Assembly: GCA_002205965.3 (NCBI GenBank) | Contig: NADL03000028.1 | Span: forward strand, 372,001-436,000 | DNA length: 64,000 nucleotides | Origin: Kappaphycus alvarezii | Taxonomy: Eukaryota; Rhodophyta; Florideophyceae; Gigartinales; Solieriaceae | Reading direction: 5' to 3' | Part shown: positions 44,953 to 55,565 of the stretch, piece after piece | Numbering within the stretch: the stretch's first letter is position 1 | Layout: each line of letters starts with the position of its first letter | Made by a program: the position numbers and the translations under genes | The notes under the pieces: generated by a model | Database searches by the model: none | The model's input: only the letters and a program-made list of their open reading frames with translations | Told to the model about the DNA's origin: nothing

Positions 44953-45159
44953 TTCCTTCTTGAAAAAGGACGACCATAGTCCTCAGAGATAAAATTGAAA
45001 TGGATTTGTACAGTGAATTTAGATTCATAGGGGAAATTTGCTTCATGATTTTGTTCGTAAAAGAAAAATTGAAGTGAAGAGTTGTTTTTGAGATCTCAGA
45101 GGGAACAAGAACACAGAATTTTGTGGAGAGGACCGCTTTCCTATAGAAAGGACCGTTTT

Positions 45160-45480
45160 AATAACAACAGGTATATCCAATCCATCCCATGGTTCTCAAG
45201 ACAACAGAAGAAAGTGATGCATTGCGGGTTCTGAGCAGAGAAATAGAAGATTGCGCCACTTCCTGGACCTGAATATCAGCGGAAAACGCAGAGAGAGAAG
45301 AGAGGAGGCGGAAAAAATTGATTACAGAGACAGCGTAGGAAGCTCTTTCTGTATCAGAGCCAGAAGTAAAGCGGATGCCAGAAGTAAACCAAGGCCGCCA
45401 TTGTAGATCGGGAGGGAAGCTTGGCCCCGAAACGCTCAGATCAAGGGACGTAGTCTGAGTGTACAGGTTAAAATTTTTTA
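45160..45480 (-). mobile_element. LINE-tail-related fragment with open frame
   Basis: A minus-strand frame of about 100 codons without ATG (SVSGPSFPPDLQWRPWF... to ...SVVLRTMGW) ends in the tail module (TTGAGAACCATGGGATGG, GGATATACCTG) shared with LINE copies b and d. Only the terminal 60 bp clearly matches. The upstream open frame is not recognised and may be something else joined to the tail. Confidence 0.4.
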
Positions 45481-46457
45481 AAGCAATAGTTGTGGGCAGC
45501 TAATTTCAAATTCCTTTCGAATATATCTCCCACAAGGAAAACCCCCGAACGTTTCCCGCTATATATTCCATCCCAAAAATACCTTCATTTATAGCTAAAC
45601 GTGAATGGCTCCATTTCTGTACTTCAATATTTGCAGTTGAAACGATTTATCAGAACAGATCGAAGAACGTTATCCAACGCGAACGGCGTTGGTACCACAT
45701 CACAAAAACGTTCCACATTTTCCTCTTCATACGCTGCCACCTTAAGCTGACTTGGTCTAAATGGCCTTGGTGGCCTTCTCTAAAATCGGAAAGGAACTAT
45801 TAACCTGCCTGTGGCATTCCTACACGGCTCAATCGCACATTATCCCTAACGGCTGTTCGCCACGTAGAATCAATCAGGCTATGCGTGGGCCATGTTATTG
45901 ACAAAAACAGGGTTGTGCCGCAGTTTCATTGAACCTCGTTGAATTTTTACGATTACGAATGAGCACGACCAGTAGTCCCAAAGAAGCCTGAAGGAAACCT
46001 GTTCTTTTTTGATTATTTTCGAGTGATCCTCCAATATCTCCAAACTACGTCCACCCCAGCACATAATCTCAGCCCGAAATGACAGTTCGAATTGTGATAT
46101 TTATCTAATGAAACATCCTCTGCGCACTACGCATGGCACCGTCACTACCGTCAATTTTAAACCAGAAACGATCGTACTCAAGGTCCGTCTGAGTAGCCCT
46201 CGTCGGATTAGCCCCCAACAGCTGTAGTGAAATGCCTTTCGTGCATGAGTCTCTTTGTCCATCACTTGGTCTACAGGAACCATTGTCAGCCGACTGAATA
46301 CCCCAGAACAGTGGTTATTGCTGCTATATATTTTATAGTTGTTTGGTTTTCATGCAATTGCATGAAACATACAGGTTGGTCATTTAGACATGGACGCACG
46401 TGCATTTGGTCACAGCAAGGCATTATCAATATCAAATGCATCGTCCTCATAACATTT
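45481..46457. other. No gene recognised
   Basis: Short frames only, including two of about 60 codons on the minus strand without motifs. Confidence 0.3.
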
Positions 46458-46685
46458 GTTGTGTGAAGGTGATTACCTCAGCAATAAATTAGAGGTAGTG
46501 ATTAAGAACTGTGTATACGTGGGTTGAGCTATCCAAAGTCACTGAACTAGAAATAAGTAATGAGTACGAGATTCTTGGCATAACATCTAAGTTCTACCAA
46601 AGCCGAGACTAACACCTTGACTTTGGTATTCTTCGTACCTGGTTTAATCACCGGTTTTGTTCAACCCGTACAATAATATTCACAC

Positions 46686-46698
46686 GTTATGGGCCCAG
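46686..46698 (+). other. Copia primer-binding site, initiator-tRNA anticodon type
   Basis: GTTATGGGCCCAG is the complement of the anticodon stem-loop of eukaryotic initiator methionine tRNA. Copia elements of several eukaryotes are known to prime from an internally cut initiator tRNA at such a site. It lies just before the gag start, as expected. The preceding LTR (about 46458-46672, TGTTGTGTG... to ...CCCGTACA) is tentative. Confidence 0.65.
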
Positions 46699-46709
46699 GA
46701 ACACATTAT

Positions 46710-47267
46710 GAACAACATAAGATATACGATTGAAAAGTTAACGGAAAAGAACTACTCCGTGTGGGCGTTGCAGTTACGTATTATTTGGAATCTCGTGATT
46801 TTTGGTGCTTTATTGAAAAAGGCCCTGATTTCGAGACATATATTAAAGAAGATGATTCCGTGCATGTTTTTTCAAAGAAAAAGAAAGAGCATAGGGTACA
46901 GAAACAGTGCTTGGCCGAAATTTCACTGAATGTTGACTCTAAATATTTGCCTTCATTGGGATGGAAGAGGTATCCTAAAGAGGTATGGGATTCTCTAGAG
47001 AGCTTTCAGAGAAGCAAGTCTGCAGAAAATCAGTATACTCTGAGAAAAAAATTGTTCAGACTCCATAAGAAGGAGAGTCAGTCGATAAGATCATTCATTG
47101 AAGAAATATGTGAAGTTGAAAATTTTCTAGCATTAAGTGGCTATGAACTAGAATCGATGGACAAGAAGTTTGCTCTTTTACACGGCTTTGGAAAGGATTA
47201 TGAAGTGACAAAAGCGGTGCACCCAATATTATGGATTTATCATTCACGGAAACTGTCTCCAGGCTAG
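46710..47267 (+). pseudogene. Gag region of copia 2
   Basis: Starts MNNIRYTIEKLTEKNYSVWA, the usual copia gag opening (KL-x-x-x-NY-x-x-W). The long frame from 46761 holds KEVWDSLESFQR, LRKKLFRLHKKESQSIRSFI and LLHGFGKDYE, matching the UBN2-type gag domain. A few breaks; fossil. Confidence 0.78.
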
Positions 47268-47595
47268 AGATTAGAGAAGAGGCTCTGAAAATAAAAGGAA
47301 GGAGTAGCAAAGGTAAAACAACCGCATTCAGCACTAGAAAGAGCAAATATAAGCGGAAAAAATTTAATGGAAAGTTTCATGGTTGTGGCAAATAAGACCA
47401 TCAGTTTTACAAGTGCTACCTTAATACAGAGTCAAAGAGTTATAGGCTTCATTTTAAAACCACACCTGAAATTGAGGAAAGAATTCACAGTCTAAATGAG
47501 AGGGCAAAGGCTAAGGATGAGAGAGACAATACTGCTGGTATTGGAGGCGGCAGAATTACACAGCCTGTGTTGCCTTTGGTATTGGATTAGACGAC

Positions 47596-47802
47596 ATGAG
47601 TACTTCATGGTTTTTAGACAGCTGCGCTACTCAACACGTGACGAATAAATGTGATGCTTTATTTGACTATGAACCAGACGAAAATGCTGAGATTACTGTA
47701 AGCACATTGTCCGAGGGTGAGAAACTTAAAGTGAAGGGTCATGGTACATTGTTTCTAAAACAGTATATAGACGAAGAAAGGAAGACCATTCGTTTAACTT
47801 GA
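47596..47802 (+). pseudogene. Protease region of copia 2
   Basis: Contains WFLDSCATQHVTNKCDALFD, the copia aspartic protease active site region (LDSGA-type with H-x-T), then VKGHGTLFL. Fossil. Confidence 0.75.
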
Positions 47803-48075
47803 GTCACTATATGCCAGATATCAGAACAAGTCTAATGTCACAGCCTTGGCACAAAAGGCAGCTATAAGCATTCGGTACCTAGGAGTTTCTACTACGGATT
47901 ACTAGACATGGTACTAACTCTGTCATGGTGGGAAGTAATGAAGGACGTGGAATTTGTGAGGTGACAGGGGCTGTTGGTAGTAAGGCTAAAGTTGTCATGC
48001 TTAATGAAGGGCCAAATGGCGACATGAAGTTGATGTGTAGAAGATTTTGTCACACAAATAAAGATAATAGAACAA

Positions 48076-48584
48076 ATGATACGTCATAATGTGGTAGAGG
48101 GCCTTAATAAGGTCAAGAATGGTAATTCAAGTGTATGTCTTGAATGCTGTGATGGGAAACAGTCTGCCGTACAAACCCCCGTGAAAAAGACAAGAGAAGT
48201 CTTGGAACTAATTCATTCTGATATCGTAGGTCCCACCAGAGTGGAATCGCTTGGTGGATCGAAATATATTCTAGGGTTCCTTGATGATGCTAGTGGTGCA
48301 TCGTGGGTAAGATTCCTACAAGACCGTTCAGAGGACCGAAAGCTTTGGAGTCTCTATTTAATGTTGTAGAGAACGTAAAAGAAAAAGGCAAGTACGCCGG
48401 ACTGATGGTGCAAAGGAGTACATGTCCAAGGGAGCTGGAAAACATTTTTAATAGAAAGGGCATTGTGCATGAACCAACTCCTCCATACTCACCCGAATCA
48501 ACGGAGAGCAGAGACTTAATCGAACACTGGTTGAAGGAGCAGGACTATTTTTCAGAACTGAAACCATTAATAATCTAGAGGATT
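48076..48584 (+). pseudogene. Integrase region of copia 2
   Basis: Reads CLECCDGKQSA (zinc-binding end), VLELIHSDIVGPTRVESLGG (core start with the first catalytic Asp), YILGFLDDASGASWVRFL. Downstream, GIVHEPTPPYSPESTES corresponds to the core end with Glu context. Fossil. Confidence 0.78.
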
Positions 48585-48589
48585 GTGAT

Positions 48590-48967
48590 TTTTATGGCTG
48601 AAGCCGTATCTACAATGAACTACGTCAGGAACCGAACTCTTACGAAGTCGACCCAAAAAACGTTTGGATACATGAAAACTCATGAGATTGTATATGCACT
48701 AAACCAGACGTCTCAAATACGCATTTTGGATCAAAGTGAACGTTAAGAAACCTAACCGTATATACAAGGTAAGTTTGATGTTCGTACATGGGATGGGATC
48801 CATGTCGGTTATGCCGCTGAGTCTCATACAGAATTTATATACCGAATGATAGAAGGTAATTGTATCAAGGGATGGATTAACCATCGAAAATATGGTCTCA
48901 CAGTCTGTTAATGTGTCAATTTTGGTTTAAATGATGGTTCGGAAACCTCAGACGGTGAAGATGATAG
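48590..48967 (+). pseudogene. Post-integrase region of copia 2
   Basis: Short blocks AEAVSTMNYVRNRTLTKST and KFDVRTWDGIHVGYAAES match the segment following the integrase core of copia elements. Sequence is cut by the chromovirus LTR. Confidence 0.6.
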
Positions 48968-49461
48968 TGTTGCGATTATGCCCATAAATCACCAAATACC
49001 CTGACAGTATCCCTCCGGTAACCTGTACCAAGGATTTACACTGTAAGAAGACATCATTGCAACTTGTGCACTGTACTCACGCACCAGTGTAAAAGCATAA
49101 TATCATACCTCTTTGTACCTAGCCAATGACATGGATCCATCATGGCTATCTCGCGTGGTTCTCGAAACATTTCGCACCCACCAATCAGCAACCACTTTAT
49201 GCCTCCTTGCCAATTGGACCAATGGTACTTTGCCATGATGTTTGTTGCTGTCTGTTATACTGATGGACCTTCAGAACCTTGTAGTTTGATACCTCTGGGT
49301 CGCTTTTCTAGAATACCTTTGAATTCAGTACCGTTTAGTTACAATTTATCTCTGCTGGTGTTGAGTACTTTTTCTATATAAACCCTGGTCTGATGTCCGG
49401 CCTGATTACCGGAAGCATCAACCAACAGTTCAACCATCGATTACCTTTTGTGCGCTCAACA
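48968..49461 (+). repeat. 5' LTR of chromovirus
   Basis: Starts TGTTGCGATTATG and ends CAACA, an inverted TGTTG/CAACA pair. Similarity with the 3' copy could extend about 7 bases past CAACA. A TATATAAACCC box near 49375 is a plausible core promoter element. Confidence 0.85.
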
Positions 49462-49470
49462 CCCCACATT

Positions 49471-49486
49471 TGGTAGCATCGCATAT
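49471..49486 (+). other. Probable primer-binding site of chromovirus
   Basis: TGGTAGCA follows the LTR after a short spacer. TGG complements the CCA end of a tRNA, and TGGTAGCA fits the 3' end of initiator methionine tRNAs of several eukaryotes. The match ends after 8 bases, so assignment is tentative. Confidence 0.45.
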
Positions 49487-49522
49487 TCGTTTGTCAGTAC
49501 TGCGAGTTCTTCCAATCCGACA

Positions 49523-49619
49523 GTAAGTTAAAATCTCTATTAGATTTGACGTTCTGCCCGATTGCAAGCAGAGACTAACATTTTGTTTTTTACTCTGATT
49601 CTTTTTGAATAACGCTCAG
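49523..49619 (+). other. Intron-like signals in the chromovirus leader
   Basis: GTAAGT donor at 49523, a GACTAAC branch-point-like word near 49573, a long T-rich tract and a CAG acceptor ending at 49619, 97 nt in all. The acceptor lies exactly at the 5' limit of the zinc-finger ORF. Whether this element family splices its leader is not known to me. Confidence 0.5.
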
Positions 49620-50197
49620 TGCCGAAAAACAAGACTTCCAGGGACCGCCCCTCGTCGCCGGACGAGTACAACGCAGAAGACTTACAATCGTTCTTCGCCG
49701 AAAATTGTCAGGAGCTGACAACTTCGAGTTTGGAGTGGAGCCAAGAACACCCACCAGAATCGTGGTGGAGGAAGAGGACACCAAGACCCTCCACTTTCTG
49801 CCTTCCCGAGGCTGTATCGCTACCCGCTCTACCGCCGATACCGAGAAGGCCCGCAGTCCCTCGCTCCAAGCCGCAGAAGCCTAAGAAGACCCTACCGATT
49901 CTCCCTGACGCGGCTTCCATCGTCATTCAGAGAACCGCCAACCACCGCATTCGTAAGAAGACCAGAAGGCCTCGCCTGACCAAGAACCCGCGATCTTCGC
50001 CCTTCCACTGCCGTCACTGTCAAGTCACCTGCACAGGCCGAGTGCAGTACCACGAGCACCTCCGATCCCGCAAGCACCAGCACCGCGCCGATAAGACGAG
50101 GCACATCTGCGAAATTTGCAAAATCGAAGTCCCAAGTAAGGCAGACCTTGAGCGCCACCGTCTTGGCCGCCGTCATCGAGAGACTGCCCGTCAGTAG
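49620..50197 (+). CDS. U1-type C2H2 zinc-finger ORF ahead of gag
   Basis: About 192 codons, located between the 5' LTR and gag. The N-terminal 120 residues are proline-, arginine- and lysine-rich (low complexity). Then come two zinc fingers with C-X2-C-X12-H-X5-H spacing: CRHCQVTCTG...HEHLRSRKH at about residues 129-150 and CEICKIEVPS...LERHRLGRRH at about 163-184. This long H-X5-H spacing is the U1-like/matrin type found in RNA- and dsRNA-binding proteins. G+C-rich codon use differs from the AT-richer gag-pol that follows, consistent with a captured host sequence (inference). Such an ORF is not part of the standard Ty3/gypsy set. Role unknown; nucleic-acid binding or chaperone activity is a guess. 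Confidence 0.7.
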
Positions 50198-50431
50198 TTA
50201 AAATTTGAATAAATTTAGGGAAGAGGAAGCAAGAAAAACTCCAAAAGTTGCTTTCTCAACCGACTTCGTTTGTGCTGTGTTCAACCTCCCGCTGTGGCTA
50301 CCTTACGAACTCGCTTTCCCCAGTTCCTTGCAGTAGGGCTTGTAAGCCCGTATCGCCGCCAGGTTCTAGACAGGAAAACAACCGTTCTGTAAAGCATCGG
50401 AAGGAGGGCTACTATAGCACACCCGACGTGA

Positions 50432-50454
50432 CTGACGTCAAACCCTTACGTCAG
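50432..50454. repeat. Inverted repeat with CRE-like core
   Basis: CTGACGT, 9-base loop, ACGTCAG. The left arm is part of TGACGTCA (50433-50440), a CRE/ATF-type palindrome. It lies in the leader between the zinc-finger ORF and gag. Could be regulatory or structural. Confidence 0.45.
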
Positions 50455-50474
50455 AGAAAATCAACTTTCCCAAG

Positions 50475-50547
50475 TTATCGACTGGGATTCGAACTCGAGA
50501 CCTCTCACTGGTCTTTCGCTGGTCTAGCCAACTCGGCCACAGTGCAT
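50475..50547 (-). other. tRNA-like A/B-box unit, antisense to the element
   Basis: On the minus strand TGGCCGAGTTGG (A box, 50539-50528) and GTTCGAATCC (B box, 50494-50485) sit 45 bases apart start to start, exactly as in a tRNA. Acceptor and anticodon stems do not pair and position 33 is not T, so it is not a working tRNA. It may be a SINE head inserted in the element leader or an ancestral tRNA piece. It could serve as an internal RNA polymerase III promoter. Confidence 0.6.
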
Positions 50548-50640
50548 ACCGATTCTTACTGGCCAATTTGAAAAAATTCTATTTAAAGAAAAAAAACCCA
50601 AAACTACACGTGTGACTCTTTCGACCAATAGGAAAAGACA

Positions 50641-51573
50641 ATGGAAACTTCGGGCATTACTGTAGAGTCTCTGGCACAAGCTGTAAGCGAACTTCAACGC
50701 CAGCTGTCAGAGGCTCATAACAGATCTCCGCACAACAGAACCAGCTCAATAACGCTGCTCGCAAGGTGGGAGCTCTCGAGAATGAGCTTCTCTCGTCAGG
50801 ATCAATGCCGGTAGCTCAAATGGTCAAAACGAAACCAAGGACGCCCCTAAGAAGAATAAGCCGGGATCATTCAGCGGAAAAGGGTCCGTCGGGAGCTGGT
50901 GCGTGCAGATGCAGAATTATCTTGGTGAAGCAGATGGGCAAGCTACCATGAACATTGCACTAAGCTATCTCTCTGGAAATGCCCATGAGTGGTGGATGGT
51001 CCATTCCAAGAGCGCCGCGGGGCAGGAGATTCAAACATGGAAGGAACTGAAGACTGCCTTCTCAATCGCTTCGAGACGTTAAACAAGGAAAAAATCGCCC
51101 GAGACAAGCTGGCTCGCTGGAAACAAGTTAAAGACGTTACTGCGTTCAATGAAGATTTTAACAAAATATTGTTGGATATACCAGACATAGGAGTCAAAGA
51201 TCAGATTGATCGCTATTCACGCGGCCTGAAACCGTACATTTGGAAAGCCTTATGCACGAAAGAATACTCTAAGCTTTCTGATTTAATGGCAGATGCGGAA
51301 AGAATCGAAGCTGCTTACAGGCGTTCAGGGCCGTTAGGTAACAACAAATCGAGTACAAAATCGCTGAACGGAAGTTCAAGTACTGGAAATAGTGCTCCTG
51401 TGCCCATGGAAATTGGGAACGTGGAAATGAAACCGGGTATACAGTCCTCAAATGTTAACTTACCGAAATTGGATCAAGCAGAACGTGAGAGATGCATACG
51501 TGAAGGCCTCTGCTTGAGATGCAGACAGAGAGGGCACATTGCAAAAAACTGCCCAAAAGCCCGAAGGAACTGA
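50641..51573 (+). CDS. gag: Gag of chromovirus
   Basis: Opens METSGITVESLAQAVSELQ with a helical N-terminal part, then the capsid region (EIQTWKELKTAF, ARDKLARWKQVKDVTAFNEDFN, DQIDRYSRGLKPYIWKAL) typical of Ty3/chromovirus Gag, and one CCHC knuckle near the end ([14 protein letters not shown]). Order and motifs are standard. Contains at least one break in its early part; treated as part of the fossil. Confidence 0.82.
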
Positions 51574-52091
51574 CTGAAGGTCCTCAATCAGTTCTGGATG
51601 ACAGAAATCTTATTGTTTCAACAATAAGATCCCAGGAAGCATTTAGGGGAACACCAACCCCAACTTTCCAACGAAATCATAGAGGACTTCTTATTGTTAA
51701 AGGAGTCATTTCCAATGGACCAGCAAAAATTCTCATCGACCCAGGTGGTGAGATCAATTTCCTCAGTGAATTGTTCTGCGATTACCATAAGATTAAAACA
51801 AGAGAATCAGCAGAGCTTGCCGAAATGGCGAACGGTGCTAACCAGAAGTTGAAAGAAACAGCCGGTCCGGCAATCGTCCAAATAAAGAACTACACAGAAC
51901 CACTGTACTTCGCCGTGAGCCCCCTCAAGAGATATGATGCAATCCTAGGAAAGGAATGGTGTGGAGCCCATAGAGCAATTATCGACTCTTCAAGCAATCA
52001 AGTTTCTTTCAACTACAAGGGTGAAAAGTACTCCGTCACTGCCAATGAAATGACAAAGCACCCTTTTTTCTGCAAACTCAGTACTTACTGA
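51519..52091 (+). CDS. Protease region of chromovirus
   Basis: Frame overlapping the end of gag. Carries [14 protein letters not shown], aligned with the active site of Ty3-type proteases, and DAILGKEWC (hydrophobic-G motif) about 80 residues later. An overlapping frame between gag and the protease is common in the family. Confidence 0.75.
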   Translation: MQTERAHCKKLPKSPKELTEGPQSVLDDRNLIVSTIRSQEAFRGTPTPTFQRNHRGLLIVKGVISNGPAKILIDPGGEINFLSELFCDYHKIKTRESAELAEMANGANQKLKETAGPAIVQIKNYTEPLYFAVSPLKRYDAILGKEWCGAHRAIIDSSSNQVSFNYKGEKYSVTANEMTKHPFFCKLSTY

Positions 52092-52114
52092 TTTGGAGAA
52101 AAAATGTAGCACTT

Positions 52115-53965
52115 ATGCTGCTAATTCGACCACTAGACTCAAATCCAAATGTTCCAGATTCTTACCCAGAAGATATTCAAGGTGTACTGAAAAAGTATAC
52201 AGACGTTTTCCCGGAAAAACTTCCGAAGGGCCTTCCTCCGAAGCGAAAGTATGATTTCAAGATCGAATTGGAAAAAGATGCTAAGCCACAGAAAAAGGGT
52301 CTCTACAGACTTTCAGGAAAAGAAATGATGGAGCTTCGTAAACAACTAGATGATCTACTAGAGAGTGAATTCATTAGACCAAGCAAAAGCCCCTGGGGAG
52401 CGCCAATACTCTTTGTAACGAAAAAGGACAGCGGTTTGCGTATGTGTGTGGATTACAGAGCACTTAATCGGCTTACTGTAAAAAACAGCTACCCCCTGCC
52501 GCGCATCGATGATATCTTTGATCGACTTAAGGGAGCCAGGTACTTCTCGAAAATAGATCTGAGGATGGGTTACCATCAGATCAGACTGGAGGAATCTTCA
52601 ATCCCTCTCACAGCGTTTCGAACCAGATACGGACATTTTGAATTTCTCGTACTACCTTTTGGATTGACCAACGCACCAGCAACTTTTATGAATCTCATGA
52701 ACGACATATTCAAAGATGTCCTGGATGTATTCGTTATCGTTTATTTAGATGACATTCTCATCTTCAGTAAGACATGGAAAGAACATTTAGAACACATTGA
52801 TGTAGTACTAGAGATTCTTAGGAAGGAGAATCTGTTCGCAAAATTGTCAAAATGTGTCTTCGGTGTTAAAGAAGTCGAGTATCTTGGACATGTAATCTGT
52901 CAAGAGGGAATTGCTGTGGATCCCAACAAGATAAAGGCAGTCATGGAATGGCCCTCACCAAAGAACAAGCAACAGCTTCAGTCATTCTTAGGACTCGTCA
53001 ACTATTACAGAAGATTCATAAGAGGATGCTCATTGGTTGCTAAACCTCTTACAGAGCTGACGAAGAACGTTTCATTTCTGTGGACAGCTACTCAGGACAA
53101 ATCATTCCAGACCTTGAAGAAATCGTTATGCAGTGCCCCAGTCCTTCGAACTTTTGACTCTGAACTTCCAATATATGTCACTACAGATGCCTCTCAGTAC
53201 GCAATTGGAGCTGTGTTGGAACAGGGGGATCCAAAATCCAGAAGACCAGTTGCCTTTGCGTCTAGGACTTTGAATGATGCTGAGCAAAATTATGCCGCTC
53301 ATGAGAGAGAGCTCTTGGCCATTGTAGAGTGCTTGAAATGGTGGAGAGCATACCTACACGGAAACTTTTTCACAGTTCATTCTGATCACTACCCTTTAAG
53401 ATACCTCGAGACCCAGGACAATCTGTCCCAAAGACAGGTTAGGTGGTTGGAAAGATTAGCGAACTTTGATTTCAAAATTATACCCATCTCCGGGAAAGCA
53501 AACATCGTTGCCGATGCCCTGTCAAGACAACCTCAGAATTATCCCTCACCTAAACATCGAAACAGAGAACTACTCAAGGAAGTGATAACAAAGACATACC
53601 TAGAATCGAACAATATATCCGTACCTTATTTTGCGGATTCTGAGATAGAAGATCTGGCCAAAGATTACAGGCTAGATGAAAACCTGAAAACCCAATACAA
53701 AGATCCAAAGGCACCTTTCGAAAAGAAAGGGTTGCTTTTACTAAGGAACGGAAAGATTTGCGTACCAGAAGGAAAATTTAAAGTCAAGCTATTACATGAC
53801 TACCATTCTACTCCAAATACTGGACATTTGGGAATTTCAAAAACAATCAATAGAATATCACCGAAGTTTTACTGGAAAAACCTTCGTACAGATGTACTTC
53901 GATACGTTCGTTCTTGCCACTGCCAAAGAGACAAACCATCAATCAGAAACCCGCAGGTCTTTTAA
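52115..53965 (+). CDS. pol: Reverse transcriptase and RNase H region of chromovirus, with integrase zinc domain
   Basis: A frame of about 616 codons. Reverse transcriptase: [72 protein letters not shown] (YLDD catalytic box), [14 protein letters not shown]. RNase [58 protein letters not shown]. Then the integrase HHCC domain begins ([30 protein letters not shown]). All catalytic motifs read well, consistent with a young copy. Confidence 0.9.
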   Translation: MLLIRPLDSNPNVPDSYPEDIQGVLKKYTDVFPEKLPKGLPPKRKYDFKIELEKDAKPQKKGLYRLSGKEMMELRKQLDDLLESEFIRPSKSPWGAPILFVTKKDSGLRMCVDYRALNRLTVKNSYPLPRIDDIFDRLKGARYFSKIDLRMGYHQIRLEESSIPLTAFRTRYGHFEFLVLPFGLTNAPATFMNLMNDIFKDVLDVFVIVYLDDILIFSKTWKEHLEHIDVVLEILRKENLFAKLSKCVFGVKEVEYLGHVICQEGIAVDPNKIKAVMEWPSPKNKQQLQSFLGLVNYYRRFIRGCSLVAKPLTELTKNVSFLWTATQDKSFQTLKKSLCSAPVLRTFDSELPIYVTTDASQYAIGAVLEQGDPKSRRPVAFASRTLNDAEQNYAAHERELLAIVECLKWWRAYLHGNFFTVHSDHYPLRYLETQDNLSQRQVRWLERLANFDFKIIPISGKANIVADALSRQPQNYPSPKHRNRELLKEVITKTYLESNNISVPYFADSEIEDLAKDYRLDENLKTQYKDPKAPFEKKGLLLLRNGKICVPEGKFKVKLLHDYHSTPNTGHLGISKTINRISPKFYWKNLRTDVLRYVRSCHCQRDKPSIRNPQVF

Positions 53966-55063
53966 AACCTCTTGATCCACCGAAAACCAAATGGACTCAC
54001 ATAACGATGGACTTTATTACACCCCTTCCAAGGTCAACGGAAGGAAACAATGGCATCTTAACTGTCGTTGACAGATTATCAAAGATGATCAGAATTATAC
54101 CAACCAAGCCCAAAATAGATGCTCCTTCAACTGCCAGGTGTTCAAGGATCATGTCTACAGAAACCACGGAATTCCACGAATATCATTTGTGATAGGGATG
54201 CTATTTTTATGAGCAAGTTTTGGAAGAGTCTGTTCCACCTTCTGGGTACCAAGATATCCCCTTCTTCAGCATATCACCCACAAACAGATGGACAATCTGA
54301 GATTATGAACAGAAAGATCGAAGAAATGATTCGTTCTTTTGTTAGCTTCGACAAGTCAGATTGGGACAAATACTTGGTAGACTTCGAAGTTGCTTACAAC
54401 TCATCTATTAATGCCACTACAACATTCTCTCCGTTCTTCCTCAATTATGGAATCCACCCTAGAACTGTCCCTTTGGACATACTCTCCGCAGACAACCCTG
54501 CTGCGGCACAGTTCCTAAAAAACATGCAAGAATCACTGAAAAAAGCCCAAGAACAAATCAAAAAATCAAATGAATCCACTGCCTTGTATGTCAACAGAAG
54601 TAGAAGACCTTCTTCTTATAAAGTTGGTGACAAAGTCTGGTTGTCCACAAAAAACCTAGCTTTTGAAGATGGTGCAGGATCTCGAAAACTGAACCCAAAG
54701 TTTTGTGGTCCATTTCAAATATCTGAGGATATAAACGGAGTTACGTACCGTTTAAATCTTTCCCAGCCAATGATCGACAGGGGAATTCACAATGCTTTCC
54801 ATGCTAGTCTCCTTAAGCCGTACTTTGAAGATGAATTCTATCGCCAAATTCCGCCGCCACCACCTATACAGGTTCAAGATGGACATAAAGAATACGAAGT
54901 CGAATCAATTCTCAGTCACAAGAAACAATACGGAAAAACAAAATATCTCATTAAATGGAAAGGATATGCAGATCACGAGAACTCATGGCTATCAGAAAAT
55001 GAACTGAAAAATTGTCAAGATCTGCTATACGAATACAAGAATCGGGGCGATTCTTCTTCGTAG
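53914..55063 (+). CDS. Integrase core and chromodomain of chromovirus
   Basis: Integrase core blocks: [16 protein letters not shown] (first catalytic Asp), [13 protein letters not shown] (second Asp), [19 protein letters not shown] (Glu context), then the C-terminal GPFQI region ([20 protein letters not shown]). Closing it is a chromodomain: [38 protein letters not shown]. In chromoviruses the chromodomain at the integrase end binds modified histones and guides integration. The region is in more than one frame in this copy. Confidence 0.87.
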
Positions 55064-55072
55064 GGGGGATGA

Positions 55073-55565
55073 GTTGCGATTATGCCAATAAATCACCAAA
55101 TACCCTGACAGTATCCCTCCGGTAACCTGTACCAAGGATTTACACTGTAAGAAGACATCATTGCAACTTGTGCACTGTACTCACGCACCAGTGTAAAAGC
55201 ATAATATCATACCTCTTTGTACCTAGCCAATGACATGGATCCATCATGGCTATCTCGCGTGGTTCTCGAAACATTTCGCACCCACCAATCAGCAACCACT
55301 TTATGCCTCCTTGCCAATTGGACCAATGGTACTTTGCCATGATGTTTGTTGCTGTCTGTTATACTGATGGACCTTCAGAACCTTGTAGTTTGATACCTCT
55401 GGGTCGCATTTTCTAGAATACCTTTGAATTCAGTACCGTTTAGTTACAATTTATCTCTGCTGGTGTTGAGTACTTTTTCTATATAAACCCTGGTCTGATG
55501 TCCGGCCTGATTACCGGAAGCATCAACCAACAGTTCAACCATCGATTACCTTTTTGCGATCAACA
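55073..55565 (+). repeat. 3' LTR of chromovirus
   Basis: Nearly identical to the 5' LTR over about 490 bp and ends CAACA at 55565. Directly preceded by a purine run AGGGGGGATGAG (55062-55073), the polypurine tract that primes plus-strand synthesis in LTR elements. Confidence 0.87.

Larger units (their letters stand above)
46458..48967 (+). mobile_element. Ty1/copia element (copia 2), truncated by the chromovirus
   Basis: Order on the plus strand: possible LTR, primer-binding site, gag, protease, integrase, and the domain after the integrase core. Reverse transcriptase and 3' LTR are absent because the sequence stops at the chromovirus LTR at about 48968. Broken in several places besides the truncation. 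It differs from copia 1 in wording and belongs to another lineage. It must be older than the chromovirus that sits in it. Confidence 0.8.
48968..55565 (+). mobile_element. Ty3/gypsy chromovirus with an extra zinc-finger ORF
   Basis: Two direct LTRs of about 491 bp enclose a zinc-finger ORF, gag, protease, reverse transcriptase, RNase H, integrase and a chromodomain. LTRs differ at only a handful of positions, so insertion is recent. The element looks nearly whole, with a small number of breaks (roughly three to five). It is inserted in copia 2. No 5-bp target duplication was found, which may reflect recombination or mis-set ends. Chromodomain elements (chromoviruses) typically target chromatin through that domain. 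Confidence 0.9.

Noticed and set aside
50475-50547. Functional tRNA gene on the minus strand
   Set aside because: A and B boxes are good, but the acceptor and anticodon stems do not pair and the loop lacks the invariant T33.
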